From the NCBI GenBank assembly GCA_965233625.1, contig OZ247499.1, positions 6,944,001 through 7,008,000 of the forward strand: DNA of 64,000 bases, given 5' to 3'. A model generated the notes under the pieces. That model was given only the letters and a program-made list of their open reading frames with translations. It ran no database searches and was not told the origin of the DNA. This DNA is from G965233625 sp965233625. Its GTDB lineage: Bacteria > Planctomycetota > Planctomycetia > Pirellulales > Pirellulaceae. Within the stretch, counting starts at the first letter, position 1. The number at the start of each line of letters is the position of its first letter. Positions 8,525 through 17,147 of this stretch are shown piece by piece. The translations under genes and the position numbers were made by a program.

Positions 8525-9394
8525 ATGCAACCGGCGGACTCTAAGCCAATGCCCCGGCGTTGGCGTTTTAGCTTGCGGACATTCCTATTGCTCATTGTCG
8601 CACTGACGTTCTGTATCACACCGCTCGCTTACGAGTTGCAGTTCTACCGGAAATGCGTAGATATTGACGCGAGAGCCCGGCGTCATTTCAGCGCGATGCC
8701 TGGTCACGGCTATCAAATTTCCAGCGAGTTTGAGCAACAGCCCTTCTATCGCGAATGGCTTGAATGTCCGCGCTACCCCACCTACTTCAAACTGTATCTT
8801 GAAGACCCGCGTTTCGGCGACGACGAATTAGCGCTGGTTGCAGCGTTCAACCGTAACGCAGGTGATTTAAGTCTTGGCAGCGCAGATCTACGGAACTCGC
8901 GCGTAACAGACGTTGGGCTAAAGGCGATGCAGCAACTCGGCCAGCTGCATACGTTGAAGCTGGGACATGATCCCTTCATCCGTGGTGTTCGCCCGTTTCA
9001 TTTTGATGTGCCCGCGCCGCTGCCTTTGGATCCCTGGCCGGGATCAGAAATTACTGATCGCGGGCTGATGTATCTAAGCAGCATCCAGACGCTTAAGGAA
9101 CTGAGACTGTATAACACGGAGATTTCTGATGATGGATTAAGGTGTCTTGCCAAACTGCCTCACCTTGAAACGCTCTATATCTGCTACGAAGAAAATCCGC
9201 TCGACGAACCACCAACCGGATCCAGGATTACCGACGCAGGCGTGAAGCATCTGATGAAGCTAAATTCGCTCAAGCGGCTTGTCGTCGACGGCACGTACAT
9301 TTCTGAGGAAGGAATGGAGAAGCTTTGTGACGGGTTGCCTGGATGTCGCGTCTGGACTTACAGGTACGGTTACCCATGCAGTGGCTTCGACTAA
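8525..9394 (+). CDS. Membrane-anchored leucine-rich-repeat protein
   Basis: A 289-residue protein. Residues about 10-35 hold a membrane anchor preceded by the RFSLRT motif very common in planctomycete proteins. The C-terminal half has at least four leucine-rich repeats of the cysteine-containing/RNase-inhibitor-like type (SRVTDVGLKAMQQLGQLHTL, ITDRGLMYLSSIQTLKELRL, ISDDGLRCLAKLPHLETL, ITDAGVKHLMKLNSLKRL). Such repeats mediate protein binding; partner unknown. I chose ATG 8525 because GGGAG sits eight bases upstream; a TTG at 8510 is less likely. Confidence 0.75.
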   Translation: MQPADSKPMPRRWRFSLRTFLLLIVALTFCITPLAYELQFYRKCVDIDARARRHFSAMPGHGYQISSEFEQQPFYREWLECPRYPTYFKLYLEDPRFGDDELALVAAFNRNAGDLSLGSADLRNSRVTDVGLKAMQQLGQLHTLKLGHDPFIRGVRPFHFDVPAPLPLDPWPGSEITDRGLMYLSSIQTLKELRLYNTEISDDGLRCLAKLPHLETLYICYEENPLDEPPTGSRITDAGVKHLMKLNSLKRLVVDGTYISEEGMEKLCDGLPGCRVWTYRYGYPCSGFD

Positions 9395-9429
9395 CCAGTT
9401 ACGCCTTTGTCGCGCTGCTGAAATCGACA

Positions 9430-9936
9430 CTACTCGTCCAACATTTCTACCGTCGGTTTGCGGAACGCTTGCCGGTAGGCGATGTAGAGGGCGATCAGGT
9501 AGAAGATAATCGCCAGGGGGCTGAAGCCTGCGGATAGCAGGTTGAGTGCTCTCGCGATGGAGATTTTTTGCAGCAGTTCCGGCAGGCTGACGCCGTGCTG
9601 CTGGCAATTGAGCAGCAGAATGCTGATGGTGTTGCTCAGCACGACGCCGCCCAGGAGGCACGCCGCGCTGATGTAGCCGAAGGTGCGGTCAATGCCGTTG
9701 CCCGCGATGCGTACGGCAAAGCCGGTTAGCAACGCCACGCCGATGGCGAGAAACCCGAGACGCGAGCCGGTGCTGACGCTGACTGTGGTCCACACTGCGC
9801 CCCCGGCGAACGAGGCCGTTATGCCGGCGAAAATCGCTGCGGGCAGATTCTGCCTCGTGCGGAGACGTGCCAGGGCGCGCTGCACCTCCATCTCTACGAG
9901 GCGATCGCCGTCGTTGCTGGGGCCTGCATCAGCCAT
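9430..9936 (-). CDS. Four-helix membrane protein, paralogue of its upstream neighbour
   Basis: A 168-residue protein: a short charged N-terminal helix (VEMEVQRALARLRTRQN) then four membrane helices. It is clearly related to the 188-residue protein encoded immediately upstream: both have E-MEVxRAxARLR, then a helix, then GFLAIGVALLTGFAVR versus GFMAIGVGFLVGISVR, then GNGIDRTFGYI versus GKGIDKSFGYI, and a C-terminal YRQAFRKPT versus YRFSFRQVT. A tandem duplication is the simple reading. Function unknown. It is the last gene of a likely fhcA operon. Confidence 0.7.
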   Translation of the reverse strand: MADAGPSNDGDRLVEMEVQRALARLRTRQNLPAAIFAGITASFAGGAVWTTVSVSTGSRLGFLAIGVALLTGFAVRIAGNGIDRTFGYISAACLLGGVVLSNTISILLLNCQQHGVSLPELLQKISIARALNLLSAGFSPLAIIFYLIALYIAYRQAFRKPTVEMLDE

Positions 9937-9987
9937 CGCCGCACACTATGAGTCACAGGTCGAACAGGGCGATGGCGTGCCTGTCGC

Positions 9988-10554
9988 TTAGGTTTCTACT
10001 GGCATGAGGTCCGCTTCCGTCACTTGCCGGAAGGAGAAGCGGTAACCCTGAAAAAGCGCCAGTCCGTAAAACACGACATCCATCACATCAAAGGTGTGAT
10101 AGAGAATCTTGGCGGCGCTGACAGGTGTCAGTTGCAGAAGAACCTCAAAAAAACCAACATTCTCCTGCTGCGCAAATAACGCGCAGATCATCAACAGATT
10201 GCCCGCGACGCAACCTAACAGCGAAAAAGCGGCGCCGATGTAACCGAAACTTTTATCAATGCCTTTACCCAGCGCGCGGACAGAGATCCCCACTAGGAAC
10301 CCGACGCCGATGGCCATAAAGCCAATGGCATAGCCGGTTACGACCGCGATAACCGCCCATAGCATCGCCGCCACGACGGAACTGGCCAAGCCGCCCGCCA
10401 GCGCCAGCAAGTAGCTCTGCTCGCCGCGTAGCCGCGCCATGGCGCGTTCGACTTCCATCTCGATTTCGTATTGTTCGTGCTCAGCCGGTTCTTCTGTGCC
10501 GCCAGAGTCTTCAGCTTCGTCATCGTACGCGTCGGATGATGCTGGCAGGTTCAT
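9988..10554 (-). CDS. Four-helix membrane protein, tandem paralogue
   Basis: A 188-residue protein with an acidic N terminus (about residues 1-33), a charged helix (EMEVERAMARLRGEQS), and four membrane helices. The conserved core GYAIGFMAIGVGFLVGISVR followed by GKGIDKSFGYIGA matches the downstream paralogue. The start lies 35 bases after the fhcA stop on the same strand, and the gap to the paralogue is 51 bases, so the three genes may form one transcript. No enzymatic motif is visible; a structural or sensing membrane role is a guess. Confidence 0.7.
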   Translation of the reverse strand: MNLPASSDAYDDEAEDSGGTEEPAEHEQYEIEMEVERAMARLRGEQSYLLALAGGLASSVVAAMLWAVIAVVTGYAIGFMAIGVGFLVGISVRALGKGIDKSFGYIGAAFSLLGCVAGNLLMICALFAQQENVGFFEVLLQLTPVSAAKILYHTFDVMDVVFYGLALFQGYRFSFRQVTEADLMPVET

Positions 10555-10589
10555 ACAAGTGCTCTCTTTTTCCGGCGGAATCAGATGGG

Positions 10590-12263
10590 TTATCCGGGTA
10601 GCGGCCGGTCGCAGGCGATCTGCTCGGCCAGATGCAGGTACTCTTCGCCCACCGGATAATTCCGGAAGCGGATGGAATAATACTGTTCAAACCATTCGCG
10701 GATCGAGTCTTCAACCGTCTCATCGTAAGACGGCGCGATATGCAGCGTTTTACCGTTGAACGCTTCGCGGATGTCGCCCTGCTCCACCACCACGCGGCCG
10801 GTCTTCACGACGAAACGCGGCAGTTCAAACATCTTCTGCTTGTCAGGGTCGGGCGTATAAATCGTGATGTCCGCATCGGCGCCAACGCCCAGATGCCCTT
10901 TGTGCTTCAGCCCTAAGATGCGGGCCGGACCGGCGCGGGTGATGATGCAGATTTCCTGCAGCGTGTATTCGCGTTCCAGGTCCGGCAGCACCGAGCGGTT
11001 GCGGATGTCCGGGTGCACCGTTTTCAGCACGTCTTTGCGGTACTGCCGGTCCATCAGCAGGCGGATGATCTGCGGATAGGCCAGGAACGAACCACCGTTG
11101 GGATGGTCCGTGCTCATCACCACCCGCCAGGGATCTTCGACCAGCAGATACCATTCCAGGCCAACGGCCCATTGCAGCGTGTGCACCAGGCTTTTGTTGC
11201 GGTATTTGATGGGGGCGATGCCACAGCCGGTTTCCATCTCGGTGTCGGCGCTGAACCATTTAGTGCCGTACACGTTGTGGAGGAAATAGCCCAATGGCCC
11301 GTCGCCGGTCATGCTGGTTGTTTCGCCAAACAGCACCTGACCGACATCAACCGTGATGTTGTCGTGCGAGTTCACATAGTCGGCCAGGGGTTGCACCTTG
11401 CTGTTGAAGGTGTTTTCGTCGCCCTCGCCGCCGCCGTAACTATGGAATTGAATGTGGGTGATGTGGCCACGTGCGCCATCGAGCGCTTTCATCGTTTCCA
11501 GCGTGGTTTCCCAGTTGCCGGGCATGCCCAGATTGTTGCAGTGAATATGCACCGGGTGGGGAAGTTGCAACGTGTTGGCGGCGCGCGACATGCCGGTGAT
11601 GATCTGGCGGGGCGTCACGTCGAAGTGTTCTACGTTCTCATCGATGCCACTGACGTTACCGCCGGCGCGGTGCTTCCACACTTCTACGCCGCCGGGGTTC
11701 ACCAGCTTTGGCGCATAGCCCTTAGCGGCGCCTAGCAGCCATGCCATGAAGGATTCCAGCCGCTCGGTTTCGCCCTCGGCAATCGCCTTCATGGCGTAAT
11801 GGTTGTTACCCATCAGCACGTAGAAGCCTTTGTCGATACACGGCGTATCGTCAAATTCCTCGTGCGTATGACGGGCGGCCATCGGCGGCACAGCAGCGTC
11901 GAAGGCCGTCGTGTATCCCAGGCCGATGTACTTGTAGCCCGTGGCGAAAGTGCTGGGCGCGGCGCCCATTGTGCCGCTGTGCGTGGTGGCGGTGCGGTGA
12001 ATCTTCTCGGCTTTACGCTTATTCTCGGGCCGCATCTTGCGGGCGGCGTTCACCTTCGGTCCGGCAATGTGGCAGTGCATATCAATGCCGCCGGGCATCA
12101 CCACCAGGCCGGCCGCATTAATGATCTGCGCCGGATGCTCACCGTCGGCGGGCGGGTCCACGATCACGCCGTCGCGGCACCAGATATCGCGCACCTGGCC
12201 ATCGACATCGTTCGCCGGATCGTAAACGTAACCGCCTTCAATTTTTAACAGGAAACCAGACAT
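10590..12263 (-). CDS. fhcA: Formylmethanofuran dehydrogenase / formyltransferase-hydrolase subunit A
   Basis: A 557-residue amidohydrolase of the length usual for FwdA/FmdA/FhcA. In methylotrophs and planctomycetes this subunit belongs to the formyltransferase/hydrolase complex of the tetrahydromethanopterin C1 pathway, releasing formate from formylmethanofuran. Metal-binding HxH is seen at PGGIDMHCHIAG (His63, His65), and family-typical blocks follow (GSGTMGAAPSTFATGYKY-like region, HIHCNNLGMPGNW, HITHIQFHSYGG, MSTDHPNGG). The usual partners fhcB, fhcC and fhcD are not adjacent; two unrelated membrane proteins follow instead. The assignment to the family is strong, the pathway role is known for homologues. 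Confidence 0.88.
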   Translation of the reverse strand: MSGFLLKIEGGYVYDPANDVDGQVRDIWCRDGVIVDPPADGEHPAQIINAAGLVVMPGGIDMHCHIAGPKVNAARKMRPENKRKAEKIHRTATTHSGTMGAAPSTFATGYKYIGLGYTTAFDAAVPPMAARHTHEEFDDTPCIDKGFYVLMGNNHYAMKAIAEGETERLESFMAWLLGAAKGYAPKLVNPGGVEVWKHRAGGNVSGIDENVEHFDVTPRQIITGMSRAANTLQLPHPVHIHCNNLGMPGNWETTLETMKALDGARGHITHIQFHSYGGGEGDENTFNSKVQPLADYVNSHDNITVDVGQVLFGETTSMTGDGPLGYFLHNVYGTKWFSADTEMETGCGIAPIKYRNKSLVHTLQWAVGLEWYLLVEDPWRVVMSTDHPNGGSFLAYPQIIRLLMDRQYRKDVLKTVHPDIRNRSVLPDLEREYTLQEICIITRAGPARILGLKHKGHLGVGADADITIYTPDPDKQKMFELPRFVVKTGRVVVEQGDIREAFNGKTLHIAPSYDETVEDSIREWFEQYYSIRFRNYPVGEEYLHLAEQIACDRPLPG

Positions 12264-12433
12264 CAGCAGCTAGGGTAAAATTGCACGAGTTTGTCGCAGA
12301 GCCTCTCACCGCAACACGATTCTGTGCTGGTAATGATGGATGCGCTTGCCCCGATACGCAAGCGGTTGCAACACATTTGCAAGTGGCGGCGGTAAGTTGC
12401 AATCCGTTGCCGGGCGCCTCAACATAGCAGCAC

Positions 12434-12451
12434 CCGCCCTGCCCTGCCCTG
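12434..12451. repeat. CCCTG short repeat, copy 2 (intergenic)
   Basis: CCGCCCTGCCCTGCCCTG, in the leader of the esterase gene starting at 12470 and just upstream of its ribosome binding site. Confidence 0.5.
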
Positions 12452-12469
12452 TTTTTTGAAGGAGCCATG

Positions 12470-14584
12470 ATGCGTGCCTTGACGATTTTTCTGACCATTC
12501 TGGGCCTAGCTGCCGCCGGATTCATCCAGGCTGCTGAACCCGGTTCGCAGAACGCCCACGACACCCGCCGGGGCGATACGTTGCTGGCGACCTACTTCAA
12601 AGCCCAGACGGCGGACATCGCTTACGACAACAATTTGCTGGGGTTCCGCACGCAGGAAGAATGGGAGAACAAACGCGCAGGCTACCGCCAGGAACTGCTG
12701 GAAATGCTCGGCCTGAATCCTCTGCCTAAGCGGACGCCGCTTAATGCACAGATCACCGGGACAGCGTCTGGCGACGGATTCACCGTGGAGAAGTTGCACT
12801 TTCAGGCGCGGCCGGGTCTGTACGTGACATGCAACCTTTATCTGCCTGCTACTAAACAAGGTGACGACAGCAAGAAGGCGCCGGCGATTCTTTATGTCTG
12901 CGGGCATGGCCGTGTGAAGAAGAACGGCGTGAGTTACGGGAACAAGACGCACTATCACCATCACGGCGTCTGGTTTGCACGGCACGGGTATGTCTGCCTG
13001 ACGATTGACACGATCCAGTTGGGCGAGATCGAAGGGGTGCACCACGGCACCTACCGCATGAACCGCTGGTGGTGGCTGAACCGCGGATACACGCCCGCGG
13101 GTGTCGAAGCATGGAACTGCATGCGGGCGCTGGATTATCTGCAATCGCGGCCCGAAGTCGACGGCGAGCGGATCGGCGTGACCGGCCGCAGTGGCGGCGG
13201 CGCGTATAGCTGGTGGATTGCGGCGCTGGATGAACGGATCAAGGCGGCAGTGCCCGTAGCAGGCATTACGGACATGCAGAACCACGTCGTAGACGGCTGT
13301 ATCGAAGGACACTGCGACTGCATGTTCATGGTAAACACGTACCGCTGGGATTTCGCCAAGGTCGCCGCCCTAGTCGCGCCGCGTCCGCTGCTGATTAGCA
13401 ATACAGATCGTGACCGCATCTTTCCGCTGGATGGCGTCGTTCGGACGCACGCACAGGTGCGGCACGTTTATGAGCTTTACAACAAGCCGCAGAACATCGC
13501 GCTGCACATTACCGCCGGTCCCCACCAGGATACGCAAGAGCTGCGCATTCATGCTTTCCGCTGGCTGAATCATCATCTAAAAGGCGACGACAGCCTTATC
13601 AGCACGCCGGCAGCGAAGGTCTTTGAACCTGAAGACCTGAAAGTCTTTGAGAAGCTGCCAGCCGATGAAAAGGTTACGACCATCGACGAAACATTTGTGG
13701 ATGCGCCACAGCATCAACCACCGCAGAACGATGCAGCATGGATGGAAACAAAAAAGGAATGGATGGAAGCACTGCGTACAAAAGTCTTCCGCGGCTGGCC
13801 AGCGACGGCAGGCGCCTTGGGACTAAAGCAGGTTTCGAGTGTGGATAGCGGCGATGTGACCTTTGCGACTTATGAGTTCAGCAGTCAGACGCACGTTCCG
13901 TTACAGCTTCTGGTAAAGCACCGCAAAGGATTGACCAAGGCGAACAGGATTGAACTGACGGTTTTGAATCAACCGCAGTGGTTACAGCAGGAAGGCAAAG
14001 GGGCATTCAAGCTGTGGAAAGGTCCGCAGAAGGGAGACATCTTTGGGTCGCCCCAGAACAGCAGAATGCCCAAGGGCAGTGAAGACGCGATCGCGGCGAC
14101 GTTGATGCCACGCGGTGTGGGGCCGACCGCGTTCGATGCGAGTACGAAGAAGCAGATTCAGAACCGCCGCCGGTTTTATCTGCTGGGCCAGACGCTGGAA
14201 GCGATGCAGGTGTTCGATACCACCCGTGCGGTTGCTGCGCTGCACAGTATGAAAATCGCGGAAGACGCGCCGTTGGAGCTACGCGGCAAAGAGAGCATGG
14301 CCGTGATTGCGATGTACGCGGCGCTGATGCGGCCCGGCGTTTCTCGCGTGAGCATGACGCAGCCAACGACTTCGCACCGCGATGGGCCGTACTTCCTGAA
14401 CGTCAGCCGGTTTCTGGATATACCGCAGGCGGTCGCGCTCACAGCAGTGCAGTGCGAAGTTGCGGTGCAATTGGATGCAGACTCTGGCGCCGCGGCATTG
14501 GAGTACGCCACACAGACGCAGCAGAATCTGAAGTGGAAGGCGAAACAGCTTACGATTGAAGCACCACAACCGGCAACGCCATAG
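12470..14584 (+). CDS. Secreted acetyl-xylan-esterase-like (CE7/alpha-beta hydrolase) protein
   Basis: A 704-residue exported protein (signal peptide to about residue 22, ending FIQAAEP). The N-terminal 400 residues are an alpha/beta hydrolase like planctomycete acetylxylan or glucuronyl esterase relatives: oxyanion region ILYVCGHGR, nucleophile in GRSGGGAYS (Ser near 240), acid near NTDRDRIF, and His in ITAGPHQDT. The C-terminal 300 residues have no recognised domain and may be a divergent second hydrolase-like module. Two adjacent ATGs exist (12467, 12470); GGAG at 12461-12464 favours the second. A strong bidirectional terminator follows the stop. Confidence 0.8.
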   Translation: MRALTIFLTILGLAAAGFIQAAEPGSQNAHDTRRGDTLLATYFKAQTADIAYDNNLLGFRTQEEWENKRAGYRQELLEMLGLNPLPKRTPLNAQITGTASGDGFTVEKLHFQARPGLYVTCNLYLPATKQGDDSKKAPAILYVCGHGRVKKNGVSYGNKTHYHHHGVWFARHGYVCLTIDTIQLGEIEGVHHGTYRMNRWWWLNRGYTPAGVEAWNCMRALDYLQSRPEVDGERIGVTGRSGGGAYSWWIAALDERIKAAVPVAGITDMQNHVVDGCIEGHCDCMFMVNTYRWDFAKVAALVAPRPLLISNTDRDRIFPLDGVVRTHAQVRHVYELYNKPQNIALHITAGPHQDTQELRIHAFRWLNHHLKGDDSLISTPAAKVFEPEDLKVFEKLPADEKVTTIDETFVDAPQHQPPQNDAAWMETKKEWMEALRTKVFRGWPATAGALGLKQVSSVDSGDVTFATYEFSSQTHVPLQLLVKHRKGLTKANRIELTVLNQPQWLQQEGKGAFKLWKGPQKGDIFGSPQNSRMPKGSEDAIAATLMPRGVGPTAFDASTKKQIQNRRRFYLLGQTLEAMQVFDTTRAVAALHSMKIAEDAPLELRGKESMAVIAMYAALMRPGVSRVSMTQPTTSHRDGPYFLNVSRFLDIPQAVALTAVQCEVAVQLDADSGAAALEYATQTQQNLKWKAKQLTIEAPQPATP

Positions 14585-14618
14585 AAAAAGGGCCGCCCCC
14601 GGGCGACCCTTTTGTTTC
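14585..14618. terminator. Bidirectional Rho-independent terminator
   Basis: AAAAGGG-C-CGCCC pairs with GGGCG-A-CCCTTTT around a two-base loop, directly after the esterase stop and before the stop of the convergent gene at 14646. The A-run and T-run on the two sides allow function in both directions. Confidence 0.85.
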
Positions 14619-14645
14619 AACGGAAATGTCAGATGCTGACACTAC

Positions 14646-15668
14646 TTAGTTGCAGCAGCACCGCTTACGTTTCAGAAAGCAGGACTTCCGTGGAGCGCAG
14701 GTCACAGGTGCACACTGCGTAACAACGGGTGCGCTGTGATAAACCGGCGCCGGGTTGCAGACAGGTGCGCTGTGGTAAACCGGCGCGCTGTAAACGGGCG
14801 CGGGGCTGTAAACAGGCGCCGGCTGGCTGGAGATGCATGGGCCGGCCGATGGGATGTAGCTGCCTTCGACAATCGTGCCTTCGTGTAGGATGATGTCGCC
14901 GCTGACAACACCGCAACCGCCTGGGCCGCAGCTGCTTCCTTCCGGGATGACTACGGCAGCTTCCGCTTCGGCGCCGATTGCGGCTGCTGCTGCGCCTTCG
15001 TCACCTGGTTCAAGCGTGTCGGGAGCTGCGTCACCACTGCCGTCGTCAGCCTTTTCCTGCTCATCGAGGCGGATGTCGGAAGGCGAAACTTCAGGTTCCT
15101 GGGTGACTTCCTTGGCGGCGGCAGGTGTCAGATCCGAAGGCGATGCTTCTAGTTCCGCCTCTGGCGGCCGCACCTTTTTCGGCGCCGGCTTGCTCTTCTG
15201 CGCTTTGGCTTTTTCGGCCTTAGCCTTTTCAGCTTTAGCCTTTTCGGCTTTTGCTTTCTCAGCCTTCTCGCGTTCCGCTTTCGCCTTGGCTTCGCGTTCC
15301 GCTTTCGCTTTTGCTTCACGCTCGGCTTTTACTTTCGCTTCTCTTGCCTTTTTGTCTGCGGCGGCTTTCTCCTTGGCGGCTTTTTCTTTTTCCGCTTTGG
15401 CTTTGTCCTGCTTGGCCTTCTCCTTTTTCCGCTTGTCGTCTTTCTTCTTTTTATCGTCTTTCTTTTTGTCATCCGTTGTGAAGTTGACGAAATGGACATC
15501 GCTGGCGTCGGCTGTGAGTGCAACCTCTTCGGCTGCGAACAGTTCTGCGCCTGCGTCGGCGGGCAGATTCCTGAAGCTGCTCATCTGTTGAGGTGAATCT
15601 GCTTGAACCATGCTGACGCCAGCAATGAGCGGCAGAATGAGCATCAAGCAAACATTTCGACCTGTCAT
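14646..15668 (-). CDS. Secreted Lys/Ala-rich coil protein with Pro-Tyr repeats and Cys-rich tail
   Basis: A 340-residue low-complexity protein: signal peptide (about 1-23), then a Lys/Ala/Glu helix from about 68 to 165 built from repeats such as KAEREAKAKAEREA and KAEKAKAEKAKAEK, an acidic linker, and a tail with SSCGPGGCG, repeated APVY units, and ending RKSCFLKRKRCCCN. Cys-rich exported proteins are a known feature of planctomycete envelopes, so a structural, cross-linked envelope role is plausible but inferred. Coding is supported by the signal peptide, frame-consistent repeats and the terminator immediately downstream. Confidence 0.75.
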   Translation of the reverse strand: MTGRNVCLMLILPLIAGVSMVQADSPQQMSSFRNLPADAGAELFAAEEVALTADASDVHFVNFTTDDKKKDDKKKKDDKRKKEKAKQDKAKAEKEKAAKEKAAADKKAREAKVKAEREAKAKAEREAKAKAEREKAEKAKAEKAKAEKAKAEKAKAQKSKPAPKKVRPPEAELEASPSDLTPAAAKEVTQEPEVSPSDIRLDEQEKADDGSGDAAPDTLEPGDEGAAAAAIGAEAEAAVVIPEGSSCGPGGCGVVSGDIILHEGTIVEGSYIPSAGPCISSQPAPVYSPAPVYSAPVYHSAPVCNPAPVYHSAPVVTQCAPVTCAPRKSCFLKRKRCCCN

Positions 15669-15916
15669 AAAGGGTCTCCGTCGTTGAAGTGAGGTGGTAA
15701 ACTTTGCTGGTTATTTTACTTGGAGGATCCACCCTTGCAAAACATCTGGTAGCCGTCTGGCTGTTGAATCTGACGGAATGGCCCATTGGAAGGGCTGCGT
15801 TTTCCGTCATACTGAAAACACACTTCGAAGCTCCCGCTGACTACGGCGCCGTTGAGCCGCAGCGTTGCAGCATGGCGGGCTTCTAGCAGGTTTGGAATTT
15901 ACAGCTGGTGAATGGT

Positions 15917-17020
15917 ATGTCGACTTCCTGGATTGCAGATCGCACACGCGCGTTCGATAGCAGTGGTATCCGCAAGGTGTTTGACCTGGCGAGCCAGTTG
16001 AAAGACCCGGTCAATCTTTCCATCGGGCAGCCCGATTTCGACGTCCCCGAAGAAGTGAAGGCAGCGTGTGTCGACGCGATTCAAAGCGGCAAAAACGGTT
16101 ACGCTCTCACACAGGGCATGCCGGTTCTACGCAATAGCTTGCAGCAGCAGGTGGACCAGGAATTCGGTCACGGCGACCGCAGCGTATTTGTGTCTTCGGG
16201 CACCAGCGGCGCCCTGGTGCTGACGATGATGTCGCTGGTGAATCCGGGCGATGAAGTGATTCTGTTTGACCCGTACTTCGTCATGTACGACTCACTGGTC
16301 CGGCTGGCCGATGGCGTGCCGGTCATTGTGGATACGCACCCGGACTTCCGTATTGATGCGGAAAAAGTGGCCGCTGCGATCACGCCAAAAACGAAAGCGA
16401 TTCTCTTTAACAGCCCCGCCAACCCGACGGGCGTAACGGCCACGGAGGACGAGATCCGCGCACTGGCGGAACTTGCCGCCGAGCGGAACATCGCGCTGGT
16501 GTCTGACGAAATCTACCGCCAGTTTATCTATGACGAACCGTTCATTTCGCCCGCAAAGTTCAACGACCGAACGATCGTGATCGACGGCTTCTCCAAGAGC
16601 CACGCCATGACGGGCTGGCGCGTGGGCTTCGCACATGGGCCGGCGGAGATTATCGAAACGTTTGTCAAACTGCAGCAGTACACCTTCGTCTGCTCACCCC
16701 AGCCGGCGCAGTGGGCCGCGGCCCGTGCGCTGGAAATCAGCGTGGCGCCGCATGTTGAAGACTACCGGCGCAAACGCGACATGCTCTACGACGCCTTAAA
16801 AGACGCCTACAACATTCAGAAGCCGGGCGGCGCCTTCTACATGTACCCCGAGGCGCCCGGCGGCAGCGGCAGCGAATTCGTCCGCCGCGCAATCGAGAAC
16901 AATCTGCTGGTCATTCCCGGCAACATCTTCAGCAAGCACGACACGCACTTCCGCATCTCCTTCGCCGCCAGCGACGAGATGCTCCAGCGCGGCATCAAGA
17001 TCCTGCTGGAACTCGCATAG
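15917..17020 (+). CDS. Class I/II aminotransferase (PLP-dependent)
   Basis: A 367-residue fold-type I aminotransferase, cytoplasmic, similar to aspartate or kynurenine/aromatic aminotransferases. Motifs: LSIGQPDFDVP near the N terminus, SSGTSGALVL (cofactor phosphate region), NSPANPTG (Asn contacts the PLP ring), SDEIYRQF (Asp pairs with the pyridine nitrogen, Tyr), DGFSKSHAMTGWRVGF (Schiff-base Lys), and the carboxylate-binding Arg in THFRISFA. All catalytic residues are intact. The amino donor cannot be fixed from the sequence. I chose ATG 15917 over an upstream GTG at 15908. Confidence 0.9.
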   Translation: MSTSWIADRTRAFDSSGIRKVFDLASQLKDPVNLSIGQPDFDVPEEVKAACVDAIQSGKNGYALTQGMPVLRNSLQQQVDQEFGHGDRSVFVSSGTSGALVLTMMSLVNPGDEVILFDPYFVMYDSLVRLADGVPVIVDTHPDFRIDAEKVAAAITPKTKAILFNSPANPTGVTATEDEIRALAELAAERNIALVSDEIYRQFIYDEPFISPAKFNDRTIVIDGFSKSHAMTGWRVGFAHGPAEIIETFVKLQQYTFVCSPQPAQWAAARALEISVAPHVEDYRRKRDMLYDALKDAYNIQKPGGAFYMYPEAPGGSGSEFVRRAIENNLLVIPGNIFSKHDTHFRISFAASDEMLQRGIKILLELA

Positions 17021-17032
17021 GTTTCTGGTTGA

Positions 17033-17060
17033 ATCTTCACGATCCGTCTCGTGTGAAGAT
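17033..17060. other. Hairpin after the aminotransferase gene
   Basis: ATCTTCAC (17033-17040) pairs perfectly with GTGAAGAT (17053-17060) around a 12-base loop, 12 bases after the stop. There is no T-run, so termination is uncertain. Confidence 0.35.
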
Positions 17061-17147
17061 GCGATGAAGCCGCGAGATGTCGTCGCAGAAATTGAGTACA
17101 AAGTCGGACCTACCTGCTGGGATCGTGTACTCATATAAGCGTTAAAT

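Noticed and set aside
11013..11735. 240-codon plus-strand frame opposite fhcA
   Set aside because: It is antisense to a well-supported family gene and its product has no recognisable sequence; GC-rich coding DNA commonly leaves the opposite strand open.
12506..13312. 268-codon minus-strand frame opposite the secreted esterase
   Set aside because: The plus-strand gene has a signal peptide and catalytic triad; the antisense product has none.
15180..15360. Tandem DNA repeats that could suggest a CRISPR-like or satellite array
   Set aside because: The repeats are short, in frame, and encode Lys/Ala/Glu heptad-like units of one protein; there are no unique spacers.
14875..15591. 238-codon plus-strand Ala/Ser/Phe-rich frame opposite the Lys/Ala-rich gene
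   Set aside because: Its repetitiveness mirrors the KAEKAK repeats of the minus-strand gene, which has the signal peptide and is followed by the terminator.
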